A DNA stretch of 64,000 nucleotides from the NCBI RefSeq assembly GCF_040436345.1, contig NC_133220.1, positions 9,610,664 through 9,674,663 on the forward strand, given 5' to 3'. Position numbers and translations under genes: made by a program. Shown here one piece after another: positions 22,879-36,477 of the stretch. The stretch comes from Pagrus major (lineage: Eukaryota > Chordata > Actinopteri > Spariformes > Sparidae). The notes below the pieces were generated by a model that was given only the letters and a program-made list of their open reading frames with translations, searched no databases and was not told the DNA's origin. The stretch's first letter is position 1, and the number at the start of each line of letters is the position of its first letter.

Positions 22879-24190
22879 GTATTAAAAAACAAGAGATGAG
22901 ATAACCTTAAAAGCAGCTGGCACACAGTGTACCTGGGACTTTGGAGACGTCTGGAGGTCTGGGGCAGTTCCCTGCTTTACCTGTTTGATAAGCCAGACTT
23001 GCTTTAGTGCTGAGTTTATGTTTGAATTGGATATTACTGTCTCTGCCTTCACCTACATATATTCATAACAACGTCCAGCAGGATAAAGCAGCTCTAAAGA
23101 AAAGATTCTCGTCTTGGATTCTTGTCATTTTGCAGAAAAAGTTTGACTGCTAGTTAAAGGAGTCCTCCTTACAGAACTTTTCTTCTCCATAATATATCGT
23201 ATATCTTCAAAGTTGTTTAAGCTTTTGTGGAATTCTTACATATTAAGCTGTTGCACTGTCACAAATCCACATTTTCTGACAGGCTGACTAAAACTGGCCA
23301 CGATTGGACTCCTAATTGGTCTCCCTCGGCAAACAAATGCTAAAATACTTCAAAATCAAGGTTCCTTTTCTTTGTGGCCTTGTCACCGACACACTTGAGT
23401 AACAACTGAGTAACGATCTTGTCAAGTAAAAAACAAGTTTATATTAATAAGACTGAGGAACGTAAGAGCTGTTTGAGCATTTTCACTACCAAATGAAACA
23501 ACATGTCGTTCAGTCATGTTTACGGCATACATGTGATGTTGTGAACAAATAATCCCTGCCCCTCAATCAAAAAAATACTGTATTTAACAGATGTATTCAC
23601 AAAACAGGCTTGTGGTGAAGTCATGCACAACACATGCACCGGCTTACAGTGTAGTGATGTCTCACATATAAATAGTTAAAGACCTCTCCCACACCCTAAC
23701 ATGTCTCTAAATCCAAAGCCATTCAAAATATCCGAAAATCAACACAAGTAAGAGGAGAGCAGATTGCAGATTTCTGGATGCATTCATGGTAATGAAGATA
23801 TTTTTGGTAAGTAGGCAGCAGAGGCCACTATTCTCTAATAGTGACACAGGTTTTGTAGAAAGTCTCAATGCACTGAATAATGTATTGACTCATTTGTCTG
23901 GAGGAGCGCCACAGTAAGCTGGGCGATCAATGGCGCAGCAGCAGTGCCAAATTAGCCTTTATAGAACTGCCAGTTTTCTTTTTTCATTTCAGGCGCAGTC
24001 TTGTCTGTTGTAGCACTAGAACACTATTCTGATGATAATTTCTGAATTCATGCCTTCAGAGAGTGTTGATGGGCAGGCAGGTGCTGGTCAGCAACGGTGT
24101 CCTTCTCAGTTTCTAACAGCACAAAGGGACGTCTGCTTTATATCTGCAGGAATAAAGTGCTACCAGATAAACAGAACAGTACACTGCTTA
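22879..24190. other. Intergenic, no gene seen
   Basis: Unique AT-rich DNA with no supported feature. Confidence 0.4.
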
Positions 24191-24204
24191 ACTGTCACTG
24201 CAGG

Positions 24205-24605
24205 TTAGTGCAGCCCGGTCGCTTGGATAAAATGCAAACCATGGATACATTCACATTTGTACGTGCCATAGGCTCCCTACCATATGGACATTTCTATAAT
24301 ATGTGTCATTACACGTTCACATTACATGTTTAAGATCTTAGTTTCATAACGGTAGTTGGAGGGGAGTTACAGATGAGAAGGCTGTGTTTCAACAGTGAGA
24401 GCTAAACCACTGGATATTTTAAAGGAGACAATTTCCAGTCGTTTTTGTGGTGACAGAAAAATTATTTGATAGAAAGTCGGGATGTCTCTTGCTGTGTTTG
24501 TGGTGACACATTTTCCTAACCCTAATCAGGTGGTTTTTGTGCCTAAACCTACCCAAGCACAGCATCACAACATAAAATACAGAATTTAACCTAAATAAAA
24601 GCAAA
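24205..24605 (+). mobile_element. Diverged copy of the 329-base TIR family
   Basis: Opens with CAGCCCGGTCGCTTGGATAA and carries CCTAACCCTAATCAGGTGG and CCTAAACCTACCCAAGC, as in the other copies. The right terminal repeat is missing. Confidence 0.5.
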
Positions 24606-26829
24606 TGTAATCTAAAAATGTGTCACGAAAATCATTTCTCAAAAAAAATATGAGATGAAGAAAGGGAACAAATAGGTTTCTATGGATTGAAATGAAATAT
24701 GAATCAGATTATTTGTGTGTTTGGTAAAATAGAAAGACTCTACGGCCATGCTAGCCAGCGGCTCTGTGATACCGTTCTCACTAATAACAACAAAACAATA
24801 GTACTTTGAGCTAAATGCTACCATTAGCATGCTAACTTTCTCCCAATGCCACTGTAAACATGCTGATGTTTAGTAGGTGCAGCTCACTTCTTACCATGTT
24901 TGCCACAGTTTGGCTTGTAAGCATGCAAGCTAATTTGCTAATTAGCACTAAAAGCTAAAAGGTACAGCTGAAGCTGAGCTGAGGTATTTGGTCCGAAACA
25001 AACCAGCACCTTGTACTTCTTGTCGATCTTCAACACAAATCTTACTTCAGAGGAGACCTTGGTTCAGCTTCATGGACACATAAACACTGAGTCATATGTA
25101 ACTTTACATCTGCTCAGCTTCATACATCATATCCTGCGTCATCACAGAACTCAACAGCAGGCCAACAATGTGTGTGTGTGTCACTTGAAAAAAATCAACA
25201 AGGTTGGTATCTTTTCTTCCAAACAGCCCAGAGCCTGCTCACATAAGTACACCGAGTCTGAAGGACAGTGAAGCTAACTAACCATGCCAATGTACGATCC
25301 CTGGAGCCATGCAGAGGTTGCAAGCTGTTTTCCAAAACACAACAGAGTTCTTGTGGTTCTGCCATTAACTTCTTAAATCAGCTGCTAGCTTGTTTATGTT
25401 TGTGCCGTTAGCGAACGGCCTGCCCTCTCTGTTCACATGCAGACGCTTTCAGGTCTATTTTAGCTGAGCATGGGCACAGTCAGATTATACACTGACAATC
25501 CTCACAGTATCTTAAGTATATTTAGATGATGACAAATCTAATCTACCACACCCGTTTTGTTTGTCTTACTCCTGTTCTTTTGGCACATTTTACTACACTG
25601 TATCCATTCACTTCCACTTTATTGACAGCGGTGTTGATACCTGGGAGCTGAGACAGGTGTCAGAAGAGAAGAGAAACTCTCCATCTCGCTTAATTTAAAT
25701 CAATAAACCGAGGAATCATTGCTACAAACGATTACAAAGCAGAGATCTTTGACACTAACGCTCCTTTAAACTGACATGTCTCTAGTCGATCAAAATACGA
25801 CCACTCCTCTGCCTCCCCTACACCACCAACCTCCCTTTAGCCTTCAGCGCAAACACAAATAAAAACACACACATCTGGCCCATTTCGGCGGATGGTGCGA
25901 GACCCCTTCACCTCAAGCTCTCCCTGGAACCTCTTACCCCCCTATGGTCCTTCAAGATACTCTCATTAACAGTAGAGGGCATTGGACACATCACCTCATC
26001 ACCTCCCCACAGGACCGAGGCCCTCCACCTGACCTTGGAAAATGTCCAAGCCAGCAGCACATCGGTCCTCAGGAGGGGGAGAGAGGTTCAGGTTATGAGA
26101 TGAAGGTCAGCATGTTGCAGCCTCACTGCATGCTGAAGAGCTCTGCTGCTTTTGAGACAGGAGGTGTTTTTTTTATTTGATTTTTTTTATGTTTTCTCTC
26201 TTTCCATCTTTGGCAGAGAAAGGTGACCTCTGAGGATAGAGCCGCACTGACTGACAGGTCAAACGCTTTGCATTCAGATCTTTAGACTTCGGTTCAGCCC
26301 GGGTTCATAATTGACGACCTGTTAATGAGATATCATCAGTGTGACACTGAGTGCCGTTTTGTTTTCCCTCGAGATGCTCCCACACATTTAGATCATAAAG
26401 CAAGACCACCGTTCACTGAGACTTTCATCTGAAATACGATCTTTCTGCTCTCTTGAAACACAGAGTAGGCGGAGGCAGAAAAAGAAAAGTCCATTAATAA
26501 GGAAGATGGAGTCTAATGTGGAATCGACCAGAGGGTCTTTTAATGATTACTAGCCGTTCATTGATCAAGCACTCCAAGACGGGAACAAAGAGAGCTTTGA
26601 GGGGGACCAACTCTCTGCTTCTGCTTCACAAATCAGTAATCCTTTAGAGCTTTGGAGACTCTAATGTCTATTGTTGGTATTAAAAAAATTCAAGGTCTCT
26701 TCAGTCATGCTGTATGAATGTTTGGCCAGTGGTATTGTAGAATTTAAATATGATAATCTGCCAGCAAACATTATTTATTTCCAAAATCTCTGAGTATTTA
26801 ATTGTTTGTACATTGTACATTTATTGTGC

Positions 26830-27300
26830 CATTTATTCTACTGCTGTTGCTGTTGGGATGGGAATGTTGGTCTGCCGGTTGGTCCAGATCGAAATATCCC
26901 AGCAACTAACAGGCTCGTTGTCATGAAGAGCACGTGGTCATGTTCTCCAGAGGACGAAGCTTACTGAGTTTGCTGATCCGCCAACGTTCATCAGCACCAG
27001 CTACTGAGAGTCGGGTGCAGAGCTGAGTCACATCAGAATCTGCTCTGATCCGGAGCCATTTACTGACGATAAGAGAGCCCAGAGGTTAATTTTTAACTTT
27101 TGGGATTGAAAAGTGGATTTATCCTCACTCCCATTTATCAACCTGACTGCAGCAGCTATCCGCAAAGGTGACACTTCATTGTCGGGTGTTTATGTAGGCT
27201 AGACTCTGCACTTCATCTCAACTCTATGTGAAGCAGCAGTTCACCACTAGCTGGTGAACATAGTGGAGGATTTTACAGCTAAAGAGGAAGATATTTTTGT
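26830..27300. repeat. Interspersed fish repeats, composite
   Basis: The stretch from GTTGGGATGGGAATGTTGG through CCAGCAACTAACAGGCTCG to AGCAGTTCACCACTAGCTGG reads like several common fish repeat fragments. A related piece (GACCAAATTTCATGG) lies at 63095-63240. Boundaries are uncertain. Confidence 0.35.
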
Positions 27301-30300
27301 TAGGAGTTGGTGGAGACAAAAACAGAGCTAACAGACATTAATATTCGACTCCATCAGCTCCAAATTGAAGATAATGTTGCTCTGGGCTCTCCTATGAGTT
27401 GTTTCCATCAGGACGGAGGTACAGGGCACCACCCTTGTCGACTGCCTGTGCACAGAAATCTTTTATATCTTCCAGTATAGCTCTGTTAAGTAAATCTTCG
27501 TGATATGACAGGCACATATCCTGCATTTTATTGTACTTAATTCTTGATTGATGGTCATTTTGAGGAGCACTCTGCTGTAAAATATCTCTTAAACTGTGAC
27601 GTCTTTTGTTGTGGTTGCAATTGTCACAGACAGAAAGGGAATAACTGAAAGAGTAATAAACAGAAGTAAATGACAAACTTGCTAACTAAGTCCTCCACAA
27701 CCCCTAAAACAAAAACAAAACAAAAAACTTCAATGAAAGTTTAATTATGTTATTGTCTCGACATTACGATCGGAGGGTGTACGGCTAAAAAGCTCATCTC
27801 AGACGTCGTTAGTCCATCAAGGAAGAACTCATTTTCACGAGGATGCCGCCATAACTAAGTCTCTCACAAAAATGTACTCATGCAGGGTGCAGCACGAGCA
27901 CGACAGCTATTGATTAGAACATATGAGTCTGCTGGAGTCTTGTTAGGTCTGGCGCCAAAATATGTTTCCCCATGTGTTTATCTGCCAGCGTGTCCTTATT
28001 TTTGACCTCTGGATTTGTTGTTGTTTTGCTAGAACCCTTTTTTTCTTAAAATAATGATTCACAGTATGAAAAGAAAGCAAAAAGCAAGAAAATAAGCTGC
28101 ACAATTGACATTATTTTGCTATTTTCCTCCCGGGAGTAATATCAAGGTAAAGACACACCAGGAGAAACACATTTTTATGTGTACTTACTGATATTTTGCA
28201 CAGATTTGAGGAGATTGCAGGGGGCCTGTCACATATCAGAGTTACAATTCATATCGATGATGATGTAGCGTGGAGGAACTCAAAGATGTGTGCACTTTCA
28301 AGAACACCAAACCACGCCCTGATTTCATACTAGGGCTGTTCCTCGGGTCAAAATCTGCTAAGAAAGCATAATGGATTGCAGAGCGGCACAAAAGTGACAC
28401 CTGCCAAATTTGAATGTATATGCTCTGGTTTGTCTGCAATATGTCACATTCGCAATACATTACATTGTTCGGCGTCAGCCCTCCCGGAGAAAAACAAGCT
28501 GTTCCTTGCTACAGTGCATTATGAAAGGTTGCAAATGGGCTAATTTGCAGCTTTGACAGCACCAGCCTCAGCAAGGGCGGGCAGTAATAGGTTTTGAGGT
28601 GCCGCTTCAGCGACTGCTGTGATGGGAACGCTGTGGCTGAAAGTAGGCATAGGTCAGGCTTCTCTGGAAACTCTGACAAATTAAAAACAGAAAACCTTTG
28701 ACATTTATCATGCTAGGAGTCTGCAAAGGTCATCGGCTGTACTTGCTGCTTTCATTTTCCTCTCCCGTCCCCTCTGGACATGTTTTGCTGTGATTGCTTA
28801 TAGCCTGCTGGAGCTGCAGCCGGGGGAATCAGGAGCTGTGATTTCAGAGAAATACTCATACGATGACAACATTTCTCATACGAGGAGCAGATATATGGAG
28901 TAAACAGAAATGTAAACTTATTGAGTCTCTTTCTCTCTCTCTGCTGCTGCTGCTCTCCTCTTATTTATTCACCTCACCAGTGGTAGGCCGGTTCTTAATG
29001 GGCCTATCATGATGATTAGTTATCGCATCAGCTTCATCAGGATGCTATTTAGAAGTAAACTGCTGTTGTGTAAGGAACAACCGTGGGCATGTAATAACAC
29101 ACTGAAATTCATTTCTGATTCCCGCGCGATACATCATTCCACACCATAAACACTGAAAACTTGTAATCCCGCCGGACCATGACTGTCTCATTTAAATGTT
29201 AATATAATTCCCATCGTTCATAATTTAACGCGCACCATGGCATTTTCCGTTCATCTCGTTAATGCTATCTTATGTGACAAGCCAATTTACCGCCGGAGTT
29301 GACCAAATTGCTTTAGCATTGTAATGCTAACACCGTAATAAATCCTTGACGTACTGTTCCTCCTTAGGTAATGAAAAAAAAAAATAATAGAAAGTTACAC
29401 ATGCTCACACAGTGAAACGCTTTTTCATTGATTTCCCCGGCGTCGCACACACACACACACCAGGAGATTGTGCCTTTAAGTCGGTGCGGCTGCAGAAACA
29501 TTACATCTGAGAAATGTGTCGGAGATTGCCCTTTTTGCCCTCTCGTTGTCAGAGGTGGCATTAGCGGGGCCGAAAGCAGTGTGAGAGATGACACAAGCGG
29601 TGCTAGGAAGACGAATCAGACAGATTATGGGTCTGAGGAGAGAGAGCAGAGAGAACAGGGGCTGGCTTTAATGCAGCTAGGTGTCATTTTGTGTGACCTT
29701 TGTGGGAATTACCACTGTGCATGACCCAGAGCACGCCTGCTTGTCACTGAGACAGTCTGGGGCTTCTGTTGCTGTTCCTCTCCTCATCCTTCCTCGGGCA
29801 GACATCGCCGCCCGACTCCTCCTGATGCCCGACTACCTTCCAATTGACCTGATCACGGCCAATAACTCAAATAATCCCTAAGTTCTCATTAGCTCCCTCA
29901 CAGAACTTGAACTCAAATTTGAATTCTACAGGCTCCCTCCGTGTCTGCGAGGTAGCTTAACCTTTGATAATATGTCGGCACGTCTTAGCAGAGAAAACCC
30001 AGGATTAGTCGACTCGTGGAAGCTATTGTGGGAGAAAAGCAGCATCAGAAGTTGATCGTCGTTTAGGTGGGGGAATATGAATGTGGATTCACCCAAGATA
30101 CAGCCGGTCGGAGCTTGAAATCCTGTGATTAAGACATGTAATCCTATGTTAATTGTAGAATCACTCACTGGAACATGCGTGCTATTTCAAACCAGGCATA
30201 TCAAATTTGCTTTAAAGGATAAGTCTGGTGACATTCTATATTTTTCTTTTAGTCAACAAATGGCATGAAAGCAACAAAATTATAAATACGTCCAACTTAT

Positions 30301-31140
30301 CATGTTTGAGGCACTCAGCCCCACGCCCGTCGGTTCCTCAAACTGGATTAAATGGTGCATTTTTAGGGGACAATTTTCAGCTGCAGATTAACACTTATTT
30401 AGTGCTGGAGTGAGTATTTAAGGCAGCAGGAGAGTGAGGAAGAGTGCCCATGTTTAATGAAATAAAGCTAAATGCCAACAGAGTGGCTGAATTTGAACAG
30501 TTTTTGGAAAATAATGGCAGTCAGTGGCACAGAGGTAAAAACTACCGCAAGTCAGACTTTGGCTACGAGGACAATGCTTGCTAATTGGATTGACTGATTG
30601 TCGACAATAAGAAAAACACACAATTCCAACATCCTTTCTCTTTACAGTAATGGTCAACATTTTATTGCTGTCGGTGGGTAGGTCGTGCCAGCTACCAACC
30701 AAAAGCGACAATATTTCGCAACAGTCAACAGTCAACTATCTTACAAACTGCACATTTAAGGCAGCAAAAGAGGAAGTCAGGTGATGTAGTAGAAAGAGCA
30801 ACAAAGTCTGCAAAGGGAGGAGAGGTGGTAAAACACACACAGGTCTTTCATTCAGGAGAACACTGTTCATGACCCGTATCAAACCAAACGTCAACGTTGA
30901 GTTATTTTATCTTACTAACATAGTTAACTGACATCAGGTACACAATGCAACCTGAGTTACAAACATAACGTACATACCTGATAAAGGTACATTACATAAG
31001 TCTTTCTTATTTTAACCCAAACTACTATATTTTCCCAAACTTAACCAAACTGTCACTGTATGACGAAGATCTGATACACGGTCATATTGTTTTGCAACAG
31101 TGACATTTGACGTTTTGGGATCCACTGGCTATTCAGTCAT
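27301..31140. other. Gene-poor stretch, no coding exon supported
   Basis: No recognisable protein segment. A (CA)n run sits at about 29447-29461. The sub-stretch 29170-29345 (CATTTAAATGTTAATATAAT and AATTTAACGCGCACCATGG) resembles a conserved non-coding element in composition. Confidence 0.4.
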
Positions 31141-31148
31141 TTAGGTAA

Positions 31149-31477
31149 CAACCCAGTTGCCAGAAATAATGTTGTTCATGTAGGTTTCTGCAAACCACAG
31201 CTATGTCGAAGCTTTACATTTCTCTATGTTACAATTTTATGTTGTTGACAACTCTGTGCTTATAGTCTGGTTAGGTTTTGGCAAAAAAAACAACACTTGG
31301 TTAGGGTTAGAAAAAAAACAATGTTTTGATGTTCTGAGGTCTCATCATAAACACCACCATTTGTCGCCACAAGCGTCGCTGGAAATGTGCATCACACTTA
31401 CAAATGTTGAAACGCAGTCTTGAAACTGCAGTCACAGGCTTGGCAGCGTTAACTGCCACCATTTTATTCGGGCTGTT
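31149..31477 (-). mobile_element. 329-base TIR transposon copy, inverted member
   Basis: Begins CAACCCAGTTGCCAGAAATA and ends near TTATTCGGGCTGTT, whose complement matches the left terminus. The interior carries GTCTGGTTAGGTTTTGGC, the reverse of the copy at 31781. The length is the same 329 bases. It has no coding capacity. Confidence 0.7.
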
Positions 31478-31780
31478 CGGTACAAGGAGCACACTCATGT
31501 GAAGCTTGTGAAGATGTTATATCTCTTATCCTTTAAAAAAGAAAGAAAAAGTTTTTATTACCTTTGGACAGAGTCGGGCTAGCTTTTTCCACTGTTTTAG
31601 TCTTTGTGCTAAGCTACGATAACCAGTTGCGAGCTCCAGCTACATATTTACTCTACAGACATGAGCGTGATTGCTTATCAATCTTCTATTCTAGCTCTTT
31701 GCAAGAAAATAAGTAATGTACTTCCAAAAATGTATCATATGTAATGTAATAAGGTGTTATATGCATATTATATTAACAGT

Positions 31781-32109
31781 CAGCCCAGTCGCCAGAGTAA
31801 AATGTTGGCAGTTAACATTTCTGCAGCCTTTCAACAAAAAACGGATATTTTTGACAGGAAGTCGGGACATCCCTTGGTGTGTTTGTGGTGACAAAACCAG
31901 GTATTTTAAGCCAAAGCAAGATATTTTCCTAACCCTAACCAAGTGGTTTGTGTGCCTTAACCTAACCAGACTTTAAACACAGCATTGTCACAACATGAAA
32001 TAGAAAACTGAACATGTTTCATGATGCAACATAAAGAAATGTAAAGTTTCAACACATCCTTGGTTTGCAGAAAGTTACTTTGCCGACATGAATTCTGGTG
32101 ATTGGGTTG
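31781..32109 (+). mobile_element. 329-base TIR transposon copy with target-site duplication
   Basis: Inverted termini of about 40 bases: CAGCCCAGTCGCCAGAGTAA on the left; on the right, the complement begins CAACCCAATCACCAGAATTC. TAACAGT directly flanks the element on both sides (31774-31780 and 32110-32116), a clean target-site duplication of 7 bases, or 8 with one mismatch. It is non-autonomous. The duplication length fits hAT-like or related cut-and-paste elements. Confidence 0.8.
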
Positions 32110-32119
32110 TAACAGTACA

Positions 32120-35100
32120 TAAAATTCTAATCCACCCACAATAATAACAAACCCTGAACATTCATGACTATTTTAAAGCAATGAGGAAGCAGGCTGGAGT
32201 GGAGGAGTGGAGGGGGGCCTTGTCTAATAATACGTCCCACTGAGCAGAGCTACAACTAAACCAGATTGAGCTGCAGCCAACGTGCTCACAGGGAGCCACC
32301 GTCACATGCAGAAATAAAATCATTCAACTCGCAAGGAACGAGGTGCAATTACCTCAAGGTCCTAATTAAAATAAATTAAGCGAAATGTGTGATAGGGAAA
32401 AAGACACAGAGGGAGAGACAAAGAGGGAACAGCGCTACAAAGTTAAATTGTCATTTTTCTTGAATAATGCCTGTGGACACACTTCCATCCCGAGAAAAAA
32501 TCTTTGAAGACGTCCAACACAAATACATTTTCTTCCTCTCAACATGTTTCTCCCTGAAGAGGGTTTTCTTGTATTCATGACAGCACTGAGTCTATATTTT
32601 CTCCTCCCTTCACATCCCTGTCTGTATTTGATGTCCTCCACAACCCAGCCTTTGGACACAGTGTGTTTTGAGCGAGAGATGAGAGGAAATGATTCATTCA
32701 TCAGACAAGGCCCAGGATACAAATCCCAGCTGACCTGCTGATCAGTTGGTTGATATTGCAGATCTTCCCCGGCGCTGGTGCTGGGCTGCGCTTATTAGGG
32801 CTTTCAGTGGAGCATGGTGAGCGGGTCATCATCTCTCCTGTAGTGACTCTGTGTGACAGCAAACACAAGCTCGCCTCACCTCGGAAAAAGATGTGCACAT
32901 CGCACCACCTAATTCAAATGTCAAACCAGATAAGGAACTGCAGGGATGATAGTATGATATGAAGGCTGGACAGGCCTGTCAGAGCGGTAATTATTTTACT
33001 CCAACTGGAAATATGGATTTTGCCTCAGGTGTGTGTTTTCTTGTTTCTGTGGGTGAATGTGTCACATCAGAACTTTGCAGAGGGAGATATATACTCATCA
33101 AAACTTTTGTGATTGCTTTGGACTGGCAATTTCAAAACGCAGCGCGGAGGAAGATGACTGAGTGCAGCTGTCCGTGGTGCTGAAATTGACACAAAAAGGA
33201 CTTGTGTGCGTTTGCTTTCCCCGTCTATATGTTTGAAACCGACAGACTTTAAATTATATCAAATAAAGTAATTATTCAGGGTTGATTTTGCCCAATAAAA
33301 GCCTGATCAACACAGTTTCCATCAGAGGGGTTTTTTAAATTGAAGAGCATTTGTGGAAAAAGTGCTGCATATTTTAAAAGCACGCCAGACGGCAGATGAA
33401 AAACCACCTGTTATCATGCTTTTGATGTACTTTTATTACTTTTATCATAAAACCATTTTTCATTTGAGATTCATCAGCAACCAGAGACGACTTTTGAGTG
33501 CAGTCACACACACAGGATGAGACATTTTTCTCCCACTATTTTCTCGAGTGTTGTTTTCGTTTTTAATGCCTACTCCACCTGCGGGAGACAGGATGAGATT
33601 GATGAATTGTACGACAGGTTATTCGGGTGCATTTGCTCAAATCATGTGATGCATTTTTTCGATGCTAATTAAAATTCCATTCATCCAACGTGATGCCTTC
33701 CTCACATCGCAGCCTTTTATTGTTATTATGATTAAGCGGGCGCGGAGATAACAAGTTCATTAGACCTCATTTCATCTCAAGCTCGTGCGGTAAAACTGGT
33801 TTTTAAATTAAGACTGAATATCTGCATTGGTTATTGTTGGTGCAAAGAAAAACAAAAAAACAATACTGTGCTGTGAAAATACTAATAAAATCTTAATTTC
33901 ACTGAAGCACGAAAATGAAAATATTATCTGCAAAATGGTATCAAGAGTAAAAGCACTCATTGTGCAGACAGAGTGGCCCTTTTTATAGATGCTCTCCTGA
34001 GCTTCTTACGTGGTTGTGGACTCTTCCACCCTTTGTACACAGGAGGTGCAACGTGAGCAGCTTCTTCAGTCAGCAGCAGCTTCAGTCCTCCATCTGTGTC
34101 TACACAGGTTGCATTCAGGCGCAGTACTGAGTGTAGGTCGCATGTGCTCAGAGCCAAACACATGATGGTTGTACGCGTAAAATGAAAGAAAATAGATTTC
34201 AGGTTTCAAACTCAGCTACACCACTAAAAACAGTATAAAATCTGCAGTCTGGCATGATAAAATATGAGGTAATTTGAAGTTTAGACGTGAAACCTTTGCT
34301 CTGCTTCATTTTAGATAATAATTCTTACGATGAAACTGACATGATTCCTCAAATCCCCTCCAAAAACCAGGGATTGATGCTGAAGCACACTCTCTTCCTC
34401 TGCCTCGCTTCCTTTTATTTGCTCAACCACTGTGCAATGATTTCCTGTGCCGAGGTGGAGGCACTGCACATTAAAACTCTATTCTGAGCACAGGCTTCAT
34501 CCTCCCTGTGTATTGTGAAAGAATCCAATAATAAGGCTGAAAGTGAGAGAAACCCTGCCGAGATCTAATCAGAGCCACACATTGTACTGAGCCAGTGTCC
34601 AATGTATGCCGGAGCCAGGCTCATCAGCGGCCATTTTCAGAAGCCAATTTAAGAATTATCATCACTCAAGGTCTGTGGTACATTTTCTAATAGCACAAAT
34701 TAAACCAAAATCTGCTCTGTCGTTTGTGCTGAGGTTTCATTAAGGCGACCCCCCAGAACATCTGCAGAGGGGCACTTCTGAAATCTGGCTGAGCTGGTGG
34801 TTAAATGGCAGTGATAGACATTTTTGCTTCACTTCTTCATTTTCTCTTTCCACTCGGCGACGGTGCACCCCTGCCCCTTTCTGACCACACCGACTCGCTC
34901 CAGCTTACACTTAAGAACCCAATTTCATATTTCACCACATTAATTTGCAGCCCCAGGGAAGGTTTCAGTCTATTCCTGCTGAATATTTACACATGCAGTA
35001 TCTTCCTCTGACAAGAAAATGCCAATTTAAGGGGCACACACATTTGCTTTCATCCAATAAGCCAGATGCAAATGAATTCCAGTAAAGAAGGTCAAACGTA

Positions 35101-36430
35101 TTCAAGATTTTCTGAGCCCTCTTTAATAAAAAGGGTCTGATGTTGGTCTAAATATGGAAGTGCTTTAAAATACGGTGCACACTGCACTGAGTGCTGGCTC
35201 GTAAAACATTCCTAATAGCCTTCGACGTTCCTCCCTGACAACAAAATACAGGATCTCTTAAGCTCTCTTTAAAATCGATGAAAATCTAATCAACTTCAGA
35301 AAAAAACAGGCTTGACATTTTCTATCATGCATGCCCAGGACTCAAACGTGTGCAGTGGGCAGGTTACCAGAGCGATTTGGCGTAAAGAGAGCATCCTGCT
35401 CCACAGGGTACATGTGTGGGGGGAAATGCTGAGCTAGCTGATCAAGTTCTGTCCACCTGTTCGCAGAGGGAATGACCTCCAGGAACAGGTAGACATCGCA
35501 GCAGGGTAAGTTCATGCTCAAGCCAAGCATGCAGGCAATGCACAGTGGAGTGATGAAGCCATAATGTCAGTGTGGGAAGAGGGGAGTGAACTCAAACCCA
35601 AAGTGTAGTTTGGAGGCAGAGACGTGTCAGGAAGTGAGCTGGAGAGAAAATACCCTGAAATGTTGGAAAGACAAGGTGCCATCTGGTGTTTTGGGCAAAA
35701 CTGAATATTCTATAAAATAGAGTAACTCAAAAAGGCACGTCAGGACTGGCTGAAATGAACTGTTTTGACATTAAACATCGTTCTATCCAAGTACATTGTT
35801 TTGTACAGATTATATTTAGAAAGTACTTGTTGAGGACTGGAACATTCCCTGCGTGGAAGACAAGATGTTGTCCTCATCCCTAAATGCTTTTCTTATCCTC
35901 AGTGGTTGAGGATGCAGACTTTCTGCCTGAGGCATGCTGCATTACAGTTTTTCGGATGACATCATGTGTGTTGACATCAAGTACATGTTTAAAACCCTCT
36001 TGCAGAGGTTCTAGATGTAAAACAAGTCTGCTGGAAACATTTAAAAGTGAGCTGGAGAGTTTTCAATCAACTCACTGAGTTTTAGTGTTACCATTAGCGA
36101 GTTCGAGCTAATAAAATCTGCCGGCGACAGCTCTTATTCAGCCTATTAAGTCGACAGTCGACAGCTAAAAATAAGAAGTCTGCTTTTGTCCAAGTGTATC
36201 TGAAATCAAAGACCCATTGTGTCAAATCTATTGCTAATTTCTAGTGGCAGCATGATTATTATAGACTATGTACAGTACTGTATGTGCTGTGGAAACAGGG
36301 AAAGATTGACAGATGCAGCAATGTATATATCCTGTGCACTTATATTTATATTTATATTTATGAAGATCTTATCTTATCTTATAGTAACTAAGGCTTAATA
36401 AACAATCATTTGGTGCTTCTCAATATCAGC
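32120..36430. other. Gene-poor stretch, no coding exon supported
   Basis: No recognisable domains. Segments at 33580-33790 and 34590-34760 are free of known repeats and rich in ATTA-type cores, which may mark enhancers. A 62-codon frame at 35530-35342 on the minus strand has no family match. Confidence 0.4.
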
Positions 36431-36439
36431 ATCAACAGC

Positions 36440-36477
36440 TCAACAGCTGGTTATGTTGATCCATAACCAGCTGTTGA
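36440..36477. repeat. Perfect 16-base inverted repeat, 6-base loop
   Basis: Left arm TCAACAGCTGGTTATG, loop TTGATC, right arm CATAACCAGCTGTTGA. All 16 pairs are exact. Confidence 0.95.

Noticed and set aside
35342..35530. 62-codon minus-strand frame with protein-like composition
   Set aside because: Reads plausibly, but I recognise no family and see no splice context; could be a decayed repeat.
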